The translations under genes and the position numbers were made by a program. 64,000 nt of DNA, taken from NCBI RefSeq assembly GCF_010993705.1, contig NZ_WOFO01000001.1, positions 772,132 through 836,131 on the forward strand. Reading direction: 5' to 3'. The stretch comes from Cyclobacterium sp. SYSU L10401. Its GTDB lineage: Bacteria; Bacteroidota; Bacteroidia; Cytophagales; Cyclobacteriaceae. A model generated the notes under the pieces. That model was given only the letters and a program-made list of their open reading frames with translations, did no database searches and was not told where the DNA came from. The first letter of the stretch is position 1. Each line of letters opens with the position of its first letter. Of this stretch, positions 34,000 to 42,676 are shown piece by piece.

Positions 34000-34896
34000 A
34001 TGATTGATAGGGTTTTAAAATACATCAAATATTGGACTCCGGTAGAAATTAAAAATTTCTACCGGAAGTTAAAGAGAAGGTATCAACGTAAGGTAAAGCT
34101 TTCCAGGGAGGATAAGATCCCCCTGAGTCTTGGAGCTTTTGAAGATATCTTACGGAATAGTTTGGAGATTGCTGAAGGAGATACCCTCATTATTCACTCC
34201 AGCTTCGGAAATATGAATGCCGGATTTTCTCCACAGGAAGCTGTTGATGTTTTGAAAAAAGTGGTCGGAGACTCAGGTAACCTGATGATGCCATTTTACC
34301 CTACAGGCCATGCCTATTATTGGATCCAGGAAGGGGAGATTTTTGATGTCTACAAGTCCAGATCCTATATGGGTATATTGACGCAAACTTTTAAGGAAGC
34401 AGAAGGTGTGAAACTCAGTCCTCATCCGGTAAAAGCCCTGGCAGTTTGGGGTAAGGACAGGGATTGGCTGATCCAGGAGCACCATCAGTCCAGTTACCCC
34501 TATGATGTCCATAGCCCTTACTATAAATCCAGGCTATTGCCCGGTAGCAAGACTCTTGGTCTGGGAGTGGAAATAAATTCTTTTTTTCATTCCTGTGAAG
34601 ATTTATTTTTGAAGGATAAACTTGAAATCTATTCTGATAAGCTATTTACCGGCAAATTGAATTATTACGGGGAAATGCTCACAGTAGATACTTTCTTGCA
34701 CCAGCCTGAAAAGGTCAATTCAATCGTATCTGCCTGTCATTTCCTTAAGGAGACCAAATGTCCCGGTTATATTTCCTTTGCCTCTAAAGGAGCACCCTAT
34801 TATTCGGTCAGCAATGAAGCCGTGTACCTGCATGCCAAAGAATTATTGCAGAAGGGGGTTTCAAGAACAACTTTTTCTCAACAAAACAGCAATTGA
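34000..34896 (+). CDS. AAC(3)-family acetyltransferase, probably sugar N-acetyltransferase
   Basis: 298 residues. The core (GDTLIIHSSFGNMNAG, NLMMPFYPTGHAYYW, RSYMGILTQTFKEAEGVKLSPHPVKALAVWG, LLPGSKTLGLGVEINSFFHSCED) fits the antibiotic/aminoglycoside N(3)-acetyltransferase family, with an N-terminal basic extension (FYRKLKRRYQRK). Inside a polysaccharide locus the likely substrate is an amino sugar made for the repeat unit, not an antibiotic. The stop codon and the next start share one base (TGATG), so translation is probably coupled. Confidence 0.83.
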   Translation: MIDRVLKYIKYWTPVEIKNFYRKLKRRYQRKVKLSREDKIPLSLGAFEDILRNSLEIAEGDTLIIHSSFGNMNAGFSPQEAVDVLKKVVGDSGNLMMPFYPTGHAYYWIQEGEIFDVYKSRSYMGILTQTFKEAEGVKLSPHPVKALAVWGKDRDWLIQEHHQSSYPYDVHSPYYKSRLLPGSKTLGLGVEINSFFHSCEDLFLKDKLEIYSDKLFTGKLNYYGEMLTVDTFLHQPEKVNSIVSACHFLKETKCPGYISFASKGAPYYSVSNEAVYLHAKELLQKGVSRTTFSQQNSN

Positions 34897-35990
34897 TGGC
34901 AATGGAATTTGTAATCTACACGAATACGGTGTGGGATAGTCCACCAAGGTCCAGACACCAGTTGGCACAAGCCTTATCTGACAAATACAAGGTTACGTTC
35001 GTATCTTCAAATGTGAACGGACGTCCGGGGATGGAAATCAAGCAGGTAAAGGAAAACTTCCAGGTAATGATTCCTTCCTTTCCTATCAGTCGCAGGATCA
35101 GGTACAGGATGCCGGTAGTAAATGAAATGTACCAACTTTGGTTATTCCCGAAACTAAAAAGCCATTTTAAGGGGAAAGAAGTAGTTTTGATCTGCTCGGA
35201 TTTTGGTGGACACCTGATTGGCCGTTATTTTGAAAAATTCATCTATTTTGCCAGTGATGATTACATCAACAATGTGAAAGTTCCGGCACTTGTAAAAGCC
35301 TATACCATTTTTACTCAAAAGCGGCTCTTGAAAACAGCTACCTTTTCTTTGGCAACGGCAAAGAAATTGGTGGATGATTTTCGGAAGGTCAACCCCAGGT
35401 CTTTTGAACTACCGCTGGGAGCACCTGATTTCTCAAAATTCAATGCAGCACCTGTGCAGCAAAGGACAAGGGATGGAAAATTGAAGGTAGTCTTATTGGG
35501 ATTTATCGATAAAAAGAAAACGCCACTTGGCTTAATGAATGCCATACTCGGAATAGAGCATGCAGAACTTCATCTTATTGGCCCCATTGCTGACGATTTT
35601 CTTGATCACCTTTCTTCTAAAGACAGGGTGGTGGCGCATGGAGTCATGACGGGAGATGTCTTGCATCAACAATTGATTCAAATGGATGTGGCCATTGCAC
35701 CCTACTATATGGACGATCCGAACACGGGAAGAACGCCAAATAAAATGTGGCAGTATCTGGCAAGCGGAAGACCGGCTGTGATCACCAATCTGTTGAATGT
35801 CAGACATTGGCAGTTTCCGGAAGGAACTGTATACAAGGCGAATGATGATAAAGAGTTTGTAGCATGTATCAAAAAGGCCTACGAGGAGGATTGTCAGGAG
35901 CTGATCGGGGAAAGAATTTTGCTTGCAGCCAATAATTCCTGGACTGCCAGGGCAGAAAAGCTTTTGGGATATATTGAAAATAATTTTTAA
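34896..35990 (+). CDS. Glycosyltransferase, GT-B type
   Basis: 364 residues from the ATG at 34896, which overlaps the preceding stop by one base. N-terminal EFVIYTNTVWDSPPRSRHQL, middle FIYFASDDYINNVKVPALV, KVVLLGFIDKKKTPLGLMNA starting the C-terminal domain, and MDVAIAPYYMDDPNTGRTPN followed by KMWQYLASGRPAVITN at the donor site indicate a group 1-like glycosyltransferase. Specificity unknown. The deacetylase gene begins one base after its stop. Confidence 0.85.
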   Translation: MAMEFVIYTNTVWDSPPRSRHQLAQALSDKYKVTFVSSNVNGRPGMEIKQVKENFQVMIPSFPISRRIRYRMPVVNEMYQLWLFPKLKSHFKGKEVVLICSDFGGHLIGRYFEKFIYFASDDYINNVKVPALVKAYTIFTQKRLLKTATFSLATAKKLVDDFRKVNPRSFELPLGAPDFSKFNAAPVQQRTRDGKLKVVLLGFIDKKKTPLGLMNAILGIEHAELHLIGPIADDFLDHLSSKDRVVAHGVMTGDVLHQQLIQMDVAIAPYYMDDPNTGRTPNKMWQYLASGRPAVITNLLNVRHWQFPEGTVYKANDDKEFVACIKKAYEEDCQELIGERILLAANNSWTARAEKLLGYIENNF

Positions 35991-35991
35991 A

Positions 35992-37131
35992 ATGAAAGAA
36001 AATCAAACAAGCGTTTCACACTTGATCCTGACCCTGGATTATGAATTATATGGTGATGGATCGGGAAGTGTATTTGACACCATGATTTATCCTACAGTGG
36101 ATTTTTTGAAGGTTTGCAAAAAACATGGCATAAAGTCAACCATTTTTTTTGAAGTGATGGAATACCTTCGGATGAAAAAGGAATGGGAGTCCGGGAATTC
36201 CATGGGCTATACAAAAAATCCGGTTGAGGCCATAGAAAGCCAAATCCGGCAGGCCCACCAGGAGGGTCATGATATTCAACTACACATTCACCCACATTGG
36301 GTAAATGCCGAATTTTCTGACGGTAAATGGCGTCCGGATCACAGGTATTGGAAACTGACAAAGGTACCCCTTCAGGCTGATGAAAATTTCCCAATTAGTT
36401 TGGAAGACCTGATCGCTACAGGTAAAACGGGGATTGAGTCGCTGATCCGGGAGGTGGACCCAGGTTATGATTGTAATATTTTCAGAGCAGGTGGTTTTAG
36501 TCTAACTCCCTCCACAGAGGTAGTAAAAGTTTTACTTAAATTGGGTTTCATTGCCGATTCTTCGGTGATTCCAGGTGCCTTTATAGATAATGAATTCTAT
36601 AGTTATGACTTTCGCCACCTATCGTTGGATACCCCCTACTGGATGGTAGATGAAGCGGTGGAAAAGCCTGTCCAGACTACGAAAGGATTGGTAGAAATAC
36701 CCATATTTTCAAAGGCAATTACCAGATTCAAGAAGTATGACAGGCAACGGATCCGGGTAGCTTTAAGAAATAAAAATTCAAATATGGTAAAGATCAAGGA
36801 TAAGGTGGAGGGGAGAAGTTCCATTTGGGGTAAGGTAAAATTCTTTCTGGAAAAGGAGCACCTTACCTGGGACTTTTGTTTGTTTTCTAAAGGAAAGATG
36901 CAACAATTTTTGCGCTACGCCAGGAGTTTTGCCCAAAAGTCCGGAGTTGGATTTCATCCATTTGTGTTAATCGGACATTCAAAAGAATTTATTCATTCCG
37001 AAACATTTGAAAAGTTTGTTGAATCGAACAGAAGTACCTTGCAGTTTTTGACACTTAAAGATGCTGTAATTAGAATTCATCAAAACTATGGAAAAACAGA
37101 TAACCAGACCACAAATAATGCCATCAGCTAA
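35992..37131 (+). CDS. NodB-type polysaccharide deacetylase
   Basis: 379 residues from the ATG at 35992; the ORF can be read back to 35923 inside the previous gene but that part is spurious. The NodB homology region has LILTLDYELYGDGSG (motif 1, the metal-binding Asp region), GHDIQLHIHPHW (motif 2, with His ligands) and NIFRAGGFSL (motif 3). There is no signal peptide, so it would act in the cytosol, for example on lipid-linked or nucleotide-linked N-acetyl sugars. The 3' end overlaps the next gene by 44 bases, so the two are tightly coupled. Confidence 0.85.
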   Translation: MKENQTSVSHLILTLDYELYGDGSGSVFDTMIYPTVDFLKVCKKHGIKSTIFFEVMEYLRMKKEWESGNSMGYTKNPVEAIESQIRQAHQEGHDIQLHIHPHWVNAEFSDGKWRPDHRYWKLTKVPLQADENFPISLEDLIATGKTGIESLIREVDPGYDCNIFRAGGFSLTPSTEVVKVLLKLGFIADSSVIPGAFIDNEFYSYDFRHLSLDTPYWMVDEAVEKPVQTTKGLVEIPIFSKAITRFKKYDRQRIRVALRNKNSNMVKIKDKVEGRSSIWGKVKFFLEKEHLTWDFCLFSKGKMQQFLRYARSFAQKSGVGFHPFVLIGHSKEFIHSETFEKFVESNRSTLQFLTLKDAVIRIHQNYGKTDNQTTNNAIS

Positions 37132-38332
37132 ACCGAATACTTCTCGCCAACTTTTAGATTCATTTACGGATTTGGAAAACTTTTGTCAGCAGGAAGGGTA
37201 CAAAGGATATGACCCGTATGACAGTTTGAATAGCAAGCTATTTCAAAATCTGCCCTTGCTTCCCAAATCAAGGATAGCCAAATTGGCCTGGACACAATTT
37301 TTCAAAAGGGCACCTGTAAACCTGAGGCCATTGGTAGGTGTTCCGAAAGAATACAATCCGAAGGCTATGGGCCTTTTCCTATCCGGTTATAGTAATCTTT
37401 ATTGCATAGCTCCCGATCCGAAATTATTGGAAAAAATTTACTTTTTCGGTGATAAGATACTGGAGCTGCAGAGCAAAGGTTGGAGTGGAAGTTGCTGGGG
37501 ATATAATTTCGATTGGCAGGCAAGGGCGTTTTTTCAGCCAAAATATACTCCTACTGTTGTTGCTACCACATTTGTTTCCTGTGCCTTGCTGGATGCATAT
37601 GAGATTACTCATAAGCAGGAATATTTCGATGCCGCAAGAAGTGCATGTGATTTTGTGTTAAAGGACCTTTACAGAACCTACGATGATAAGGGGAATTTTT
37701 CTTTCTCCTATTCTCCCTTGGATAAAAGTGTCGTTTTCAATGCTTCACTCCTTGGCGCCAGGTTGTTGAGTAGGGTTTATCATTACACAAGGGAGGAAGA
37801 ACTTTATCAGGAAGCCAGAAAGGCCGTGGATTTTGCCTGCGGGTACCAGCAGGAAAATGGGGCATGGAGTTATGGAACCTTGCCTTTCCACCAATGGGTT
37901 GATAATTTTCACACAGGGTATAACCTGGAGTGCCTTTCTGATTTCACCAGATACACGGATGACAAGAGCTTCGATGGGTATTTGAAAAAAGGATTTGACT
38001 ATTATATCCAAACATTTTTCACTCCTGAGGGAGTATCCAAATATTATAACAATAGTACGTACCCTGTGGATATACACGCACCAACACAGTTGATTATCAC
38101 TTTGGATAAGTTGGGCAACTTTGAGGAGTACAAGCACCTTGCAGAAAAGGTTATGACCTGGACCATTGACAATATGCAATCTTCAGAGGGATATTTTTAT
38201 TATCAGATAAATAAGTACTTTACGTCCAAAATACCCTATATGCGCTGGGCACAGGCCTGGATGTTTGTGTCGTTTACAGTATGGTTTAAAAATGACGTGT
38301 CGGTCTATGCTGGTTCGGGGAGCATAAATTGA
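37088..38332 (+). CDS. Alpha/alpha-toroid protein of polysaccharide loci, function unproven
   Basis: 414 residues. The chain is made of repeated helical pairs with aromatic patches (WSGSCWGYNFDWQARAFF, VATTFVSCALLDAYEITHKQ, GAWSYGTLPFHQWVDNFHTG, DIHAPTQLIITLDKLG), as in six-hairpin glycosidase or terpenoid-cyclase-like toroids. No signal peptide is visible, so a cytosolic role such as epimerase or lyase on the glycan precursor is possible; none of this is shown. The 44-base overlap with the NodB-like gene suggests the two work on the same substrate. Confidence 0.7.
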   Translation: MEKQITRPQIMPSAKPNTSRQLLDSFTDLENFCQQEGYKGYDPYDSLNSKLFQNLPLLPKSRIAKLAWTQFFKRAPVNLRPLVGVPKEYNPKAMGLFLSGYSNLYCIAPDPKLLEKIYFFGDKILELQSKGWSGSCWGYNFDWQARAFFQPKYTPTVVATTFVSCALLDAYEITHKQEYFDAARSACDFVLKDLYRTYDDKGNFSFSYSPLDKSVVFNASLLGARLLSRVYHYTREEELYQEARKAVDFACGYQQENGAWSYGTLPFHQWVDNFHTGYNLECLSDFTRYTDDKSFDGYLKKGFDYYIQTFFTPEGVSKYYNNSTYPVDIHAPTQLIITLDKLGNFEEYKHLAEKVMTWTIDNMQSSEGYFYYQINKYFTSKIPYMRWAQAWMFVSFTVWFKNDVSVYAGSGSIN

Positions 38333-38547
38333 ATAAATTGATCGATTTTAAACTTAAAGCTGGACCCCAAATGAAGAAGTGGAATGTTTTTTGGTTAAAA
38401 AAACCCATAAAGAGAATCACTAATTTATCCTGATGAAATCGAGCATGACGTACCCGTCACACACCGGGATGGTTATAAGCCATGCGAGATTCTCCCGATT
38501 AAGGATCGGGACAGGCTATGTGACCACTAAAAGGCAATTATAAACAG
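38333..38547. repeat. Spacer with REP-like palindromic fragment inside the EPS locus
   Basis: No ORF. At about 38440-38525 the sequence becomes GC-richer and holds cccgattaaggatcggg (imperfect palindrome) followed by acaggctatgtgaccac, and an earlier cacaccgggatgg. It resembles the fragment at about 13.45 kb. It probably divides the EPS locus into two transcription units, though no promoter was recognised before the next gene. Confidence 0.4.
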
Positions 38548-39303
38548 ATGAAAAATGTGAAAAGAATTCAAATTTGTAACGTGCCGGTAGACTCGCTAAC
38601 CATGGAGCAAACGGTGCGACTGATTGATCAAAGCATAGAAAAAAAAGAGCACCTTCACCATGTGGTGGTCAATGCGGCGAAACTGGTCAATGCTCAAAAA
38701 GATCCTGAACTCAGGGCTTCGATTGTAGATTGCGATATTATCAATGCGGATGGGCAGTCTATTGTTTGGGCCGCAAGATTTTTGAAGCAGCATTTACCGG
38801 AACGGGTAGCAGGTATTGATTTGATGGAAAATCTCGTAGCTCTTGGAGCAAAAAAGGGGTACAAGATTTTTTTTCTGGGAGCAAAAGAGGATATTGTAGC
38901 CAAAGTTGTTCAGAAGTATACCAAGGCATATGGTGGACATATCATTGCAGGGTATAGAAATGGTTATTTTGGTAAAGAAGAAGAGGAGGGAATAGCCCAT
39001 CAGATAAAAGATTCTCAGGCTGATATCCTATTTGTTGCCATAAGCTCCCCAAAAAAGGAAATATTTTTAAACAAATATAAAGACATCATGCAGGTACCGT
39101 TTATTATGGGAGTTGGGGGTAGTTTTGATGTGGTTTCTGGTAAAATCAAAAGAGCACCACTGTGGATGCAGAATATTGGACTGGAGTGGTTTTACAGGAC
39201 CATGCAGGAGCCGGGAAGGATGTGGAAGAGGTACCTGACCACTAATTTGGCTTTTGTTAAAATGCTGTATAAAGAAAGAATGAAACTGAACCGTCAGGCC
39301 TAA
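38548..39303 (+). CDS. WecG/TagA/CpsF-family glycosyltransferase (GT26)
   Basis: 251 residues. Family marks are plain: NVPVDSLTMEQTVRLI, CDIINADGQSIVWAARFLKQ (with the ADG motif), IFFLGAKEDI, GYRNGYFG, and the C-terminal GVGGSFDVVSGKIKRAPLWM and GLEWFYRTMQEP. In enteric common antigen and teichoic acid synthesis such enzymes add N-acetylmannosaminuronate or N-acetylmannosamine as the second sugar to the lipid-linked GlcNAc; the donor here is unknown. It is the first gene after the spacer and is followed by three more transferase-like genes. Confidence 0.93.
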   Translation: MKNVKRIQICNVPVDSLTMEQTVRLIDQSIEKKEHLHHVVVNAAKLVNAQKDPELRASIVDCDIINADGQSIVWAARFLKQHLPERVAGIDLMENLVALGAKKGYKIFFLGAKEDIVAKVVQKYTKAYGGHIIAGYRNGYFGKEEEEGIAHQIKDSQADILFVAISSPKKEIFLNKYKDIMQVPFIMGVGGSFDVVSGKIKRAPLWMQNIGLEWFYRTMQEPGRMWKRYLTTNLAFVKMLYKERMKLNRQA

Positions 39304-39337
39304 TCAACATTGAAAGCTATTTTTTAAATAAATAAGG

Positions 39338-40450
39338 ATGAGTGCAGAAAAGCCAAGGTTATTATTAGTTAATAACTATTCGATGGAAAATGCTTATGAA
39401 CTGTGGAAAAAGGGGAACAGTGGTAGCCACCATGTCTGGGGAAAAATAGAACTGGAAAAAAGGGGAAAAGTGGAGGTCATCATTTTTCCTCATGAAAAAT
39501 ATACTTTTTTAAATAAGCTTGGCAAATTAATTGGCATCAAACATTTGGACCAGCAGGTAAGAATCTTGGGACATTCTAAGGCTTATGACATATTATATGC
39601 GCCTTATTCTTTATCCAATACCCGGTTTCTGCTTCTTTTGAAATTTTTAGGGCTTTATCGAAAACCCATTTTGGTGACGGTTCACCAACCATTTTTGGGG
39701 ATGAATTCTAAGAACTCCTTCATCAGGTGGTTGTCAAGGAAAGTATTGTTACAGTATGACGGGATTCTTTTCCTGAGTGAGAAATTAATGGAGAATACCC
39801 TTAAAGCATTAAAAATAAAGGATGAAAAGAGCTTGTCAAAGATTGATTCGGCTCAATGGGGGCCTGATATCAATTTTTATCAAAACTTCAAAACCAAAAC
39901 GCTTAATAATAACGGTGGGTATTTTATCAGTGCAGGACACACTGCCAGGGACTACGTGACACTGATTGAAGCCTTCAGAAGGATGGAACATCAGTTGAAA
40001 ATATTCTGTACTCCCCAGTCCATGCCTGAGGTAACGGATCTACCAAAGAATGTGACCATTCATTCAGAATTCATTCCCTATGCAGAGTTGATGCAGTTTT
40101 ATGTCGGAGCCAAAGCCATCCTTATTCCTCTCAAATATCCCGAAAGATTGGAAGGCTGCCAGGGAATGACAAGTTTGCAGGATGTGGTTGCACTTGGAAA
40201 GCCCACTGTGATCACCAAAAACCCGTCTATTAATATAGATGCAGCCAGGGAAGGATTTGGCATAACTGTTGCCAAGGGAGATGTATCTGGTTGGGTTGAT
40301 GCGGTAGAATCACTTGCTAAGGACCGGGCTTCCTTTCAACAGATGGAAGAAAATGCTTCCCGGGTATATCGTGATAAATTCAATTCGGAATTGTTTGCAG
40401 ATAAACTGGAAAAAGCAGCATTGAAGATTTACAATAAGTACCGAAAATAA
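39338..40450 (+). CDS. Glycosyltransferase, paralogue A
   Basis: 370 residues, GT-B type. Landmarks: LLLVNNYSMENAYELWKKGN, LVTVHQPFLG, YFISAGHTARDYVTLIEAFR and KAILIPLKYPERLEGCQGMT, then LQDVVALGKPTVITKNP at the donor site. A second gene two positions downstream (41501-42607) shares the same landmarks and clearly arose from the same ancestor. The two bracket an exostosin-like gene. Donor and acceptor unknown. Confidence 0.85.
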   Translation: MSAEKPRLLLVNNYSMENAYELWKKGNSGSHHVWGKIELEKRGKVEVIIFPHEKYTFLNKLGKLIGIKHLDQQVRILGHSKAYDILYAPYSLSNTRFLLLLKFLGLYRKPILVTVHQPFLGMNSKNSFIRWLSRKVLLQYDGILFLSEKLMENTLKALKIKDEKSLSKIDSAQWGPDINFYQNFKTKTLNNNGGYFISAGHTARDYVTLIEAFRRMEHQLKIFCTPQSMPEVTDLPKNVTIHSEFIPYAELMQFYVGAKAILIPLKYPERLEGCQGMTSLQDVVALGKPTVITKNPSINIDAAREGFGITVAKGDVSGWVDAVESLAKDRASFQQMEENASRVYRDKFNSELFADKLEKAALKIYNKYRK

Positions 40451-40522
40451 AATTTCAACATACATGGCTAACCTATCTTACCTATTAATTGGCATATATG
40501 ATCAAAATTAGATAAATGGTAT

Positions 40523-41485
40523 ATGAGATTGTTTGAACTAAGCAACGTGTATTATGAGGAGGAGTCAAACTATAGATTTGAAGACTTAAATGAATCTTTG
40601 TTTATTAGAAGGTTGATAGAAGAACTAAAAGAATTTTTGGGACCGCGGTTTTTCAATTATGAATTTTTCATTTATTCTAATCATAAAGTAAATAAAAGAA
40701 ACCCCGATTCCTGCAAAGACACCATGCCGCCAAGCGGGAACCTTTCTACAAGTCGGAAAAAGGTGCTGCTTTATTTTTCAGACGAAGGAGGATTGGATCC
40801 AAGTTTTTATTCCAATAAATATTTTGCCATTTTCAAAGCATATATTGGTGAGAAGGCCCTGGCTTCAAATGTGTTCCCCTTGTCTCTGGGATATGTCAAT
40901 GCTGTACCGGAGTTTCCGGATAAGTCTGTAAAAAATAGAAAATACAATGTATTTTTTAGAGGTAACCTGAACATGAACCGAATAAATTTTTATCGGACTT
41001 TTTCCAAACTCAGGTATTTATTGCCTCCGGAGCGTATCATTACCCATGAATATTACAGGAAGTTGCTGTTGAAAATCAAGAGTGATTTCAGTAATTTTTT
41101 CGAAAAATCCATTGTCATATTTAATGATGGATTTAAGGTAGGTTTTTCCCCGGAAAAGTATGGAGAAGTACTTTCGGAATCCAAAATTGTCTTGTGCCCA
41201 AAAGGGTATTTCATGACAGAATGTTTCCGGCATTTTGAGGCGATGAGGGCAGGATGTATTGTTATTTCAGAACCCCTCCCCGATACCCCATTTTATAAGG
41301 ATTCGCCAATTATTCAGATAGGCAATTGGGATCAGGGTTTAAAGATCATCCGTTCACTGCTAGAAGATGAAGAGAGAATGGAAGAAATCCACCAACAAAC
41401 ACGGCGTTGGTGGATTGAAAAGTGTTCTGAAAAAGCTACTGCCAGCTATATTGCTGAAAGGCTTGATCAATTAGAAAAGAAATAA
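40523..41485 (+). CDS. Exostosin-like (GT47-type) glycosyltransferase
   Basis: 320 residues. The C-terminal part SESKIVLCPKGYFMTECFRH followed by FEAMRAGCIVISEPLPDTPF is the donor-binding pattern of the exostosin family. The N-terminal part (KVLLYFSDEGGLDPSFYSNK, RKYNVFFRGNLNMNRINFYR) also fits a GT-B fold. Eukaryotic exostosins build heparan sulfate; bacterial relatives occur in capsule and LPS loci. No signal peptide, so it acts at the cytosolic face. The gene has a lower GC content than its neighbours at its start. Confidence 0.8.
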   Translation: MRLFELSNVYYEEESNYRFEDLNESLFIRRLIEELKEFLGPRFFNYEFFIYSNHKVNKRNPDSCKDTMPPSGNLSTSRKKVLLYFSDEGGLDPSFYSNKYFAIFKAYIGEKALASNVFPLSLGYVNAVPEFPDKSVKNRKYNVFFRGNLNMNRINFYRTFSKLRYLLPPERIITHEYYRKLLLKIKSDFSNFFEKSIVIFNDGFKVGFSPEKYGEVLSESKIVLCPKGYFMTECFRHFEAMRAGCIVISEPLPDTPFYKDSPIIQIGNWDQGLKIIRSLLEDEERMEEIHQQTRRWWIEKCSEKATASYIAERLDQLEKK

Positions 41486-41500
41486 CTAGCTATTTTTGGT

Positions 41501-42607
41501 ATGGTAAAAAAAACTAAGGTTCTTCTAATCAATTCGTATTCATTTGAAAAGATATATCAAAACTGGCAGCAGGGTATCAATCCAAGTCATTATTTGATGG
41601 GTAAGATTGAACTTGAGAAATCAGGTGAGTTTGTAGTAGACATTCACCCCAACCAGAAATACAAGTGGCTGGATACCTTGGGTAAATTTTTAAAGATCCC
41701 TTACCTGGATCAGCAGTTCAGGGCCTTGTTTGTCCTCAAAAATTATGACCTGATCTATATGCCTTATCCTTTATCCACCAGCCGGTTGTTATCTGTTTTA
41801 AAAATATTGGGACTAATAAAAACGCCTATGGTTGGGCTGGCACATCAAAATTTTATTTTTTATAAGAAAAAGGATTCCCTATTTAATAAATTTGGGATCA
41901 TGCGGCTCAAACAATTTGATGCTTTTGCTTTTTTTTCCGAAAAGCTTTTGCAAAAAACTTCAAAAGATTTACGGTTGTCGCAAAAAGAGATGGAAGAAAA
42001 GTGTTTTCCAGTCAGGTGGGGTGCCGATTTAGAATTTTACCGAGAAATAAAATCAATGAAATCCCCAAACAGCAAACCCTATGCTGTTTGTGCTGGTACG
42101 GCAGACAGGGATTATGACATGCTAATCAAAGCCTTTGAAAATATTCCTTTGGATTTGATGATTTATTGCACCCCCAATACAATCCCAAATGCGGATAATT
42201 TGCCAGCCAATGTCACGGTAGATACCAGCTGGGTGCCTTATGATCAATTGCTGCAGGCCTATGTAAATGCTGAGTTTATCATTATTCCACTTAAAGAAGA
42301 AATAAAGAATAAGGGTAATACTTATGGTTTAACCGTTTTATTGGATGCCATTGCTGTAGGTAAGCCGGTATTGATGACCCAACATCCCTTTTTGGATATA
42401 GATTTGGAGAAGGAAAAAATCGGACTTTGGGTAAAGGACAATACCAGTATTGGCTGGGCAACGAAAATCTCACAGATGATCGGTGAAGAAGTGGATCTTG
42501 AGGAAATGGGACAAACGGCAAAAGAATTGCATCTTAGTAAATATAACATCGACTTTTTTGCCACCCAAATAGGGGAAGTGTTCCACAAAGTGGCCAAGAG
42601 ATCCTAA
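41501..42607 (+). CDS. Glycosyltransferase, paralogue B; last gene of the EPS locus
   Basis: 368 residues, GT-B type and the paralogue of the 39.3 kb gene. Both start with LL(V/I)N(N/S)YS, have GKIELEK, a conserved LDQQ after the first 60 residues, ADRDYDMLIKAFENIPLDLM (here) versus ARDYVTLIEAF, and end with a helix of similar length. The donor loop differs (IIIPLKEEIKNKGNTYGLTV versus LIPLKYPERLEGCQGMT), suggesting a different sugar donor or site. A strong bidirectional terminator follows. Confidence 0.85.
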   Translation: MVKKTKVLLINSYSFEKIYQNWQQGINPSHYLMGKIELEKSGEFVVDIHPNQKYKWLDTLGKFLKIPYLDQQFRALFVLKNYDLIYMPYPLSTSRLLSVLKILGLIKTPMVGLAHQNFIFYKKKDSLFNKFGIMRLKQFDAFAFFSEKLLQKTSKDLRLSQKEMEEKCFPVRWGADLEFYREIKSMKSPNSKPYAVCAGTADRDYDMLIKAFENIPLDLMIYCTPNTIPNADNLPANVTVDTSWVPYDQLLQAYVNAEFIIIPLKEEIKNKGNTYGLTVLLDAIAVGKPVLMTQHPFLDIDLEKEKIGLWVKDNTSIGWATKISQMIGEEVDLEEMGQTAKELHLSKYNIDFFATQIGEVFHKVAKRS

Positions 42608-42626
42608 ATTCTTTGGTTTTTTAAAC

Positions 42627-42663
42627 AAAAAATCCCCTGAAGAGTATTTCAGGGGATTTTTTT
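42627..42663. terminator. Bidirectional terminator between the EPS locus and the beta-helix gene
   Basis: A perfect stem of at least 11 bases (aatcccctgaa at 42631-42641 with ttcaggggatt at 42648-42658) that extends into flanking A and T runs. It ends transcription of the plus-strand EPS genes and of the convergent minus-strand gene. Confidence 0.9.
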
Positions 42664-42676
42664 GCATTGAATTCTA

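Noticed and set aside
34000-34896. Aminoglycoside resistance gene
   Set aside because: The AAC(3)-type family match is real, but its place within the polysaccharide locus makes a sugar acetyltransferase far more likely.
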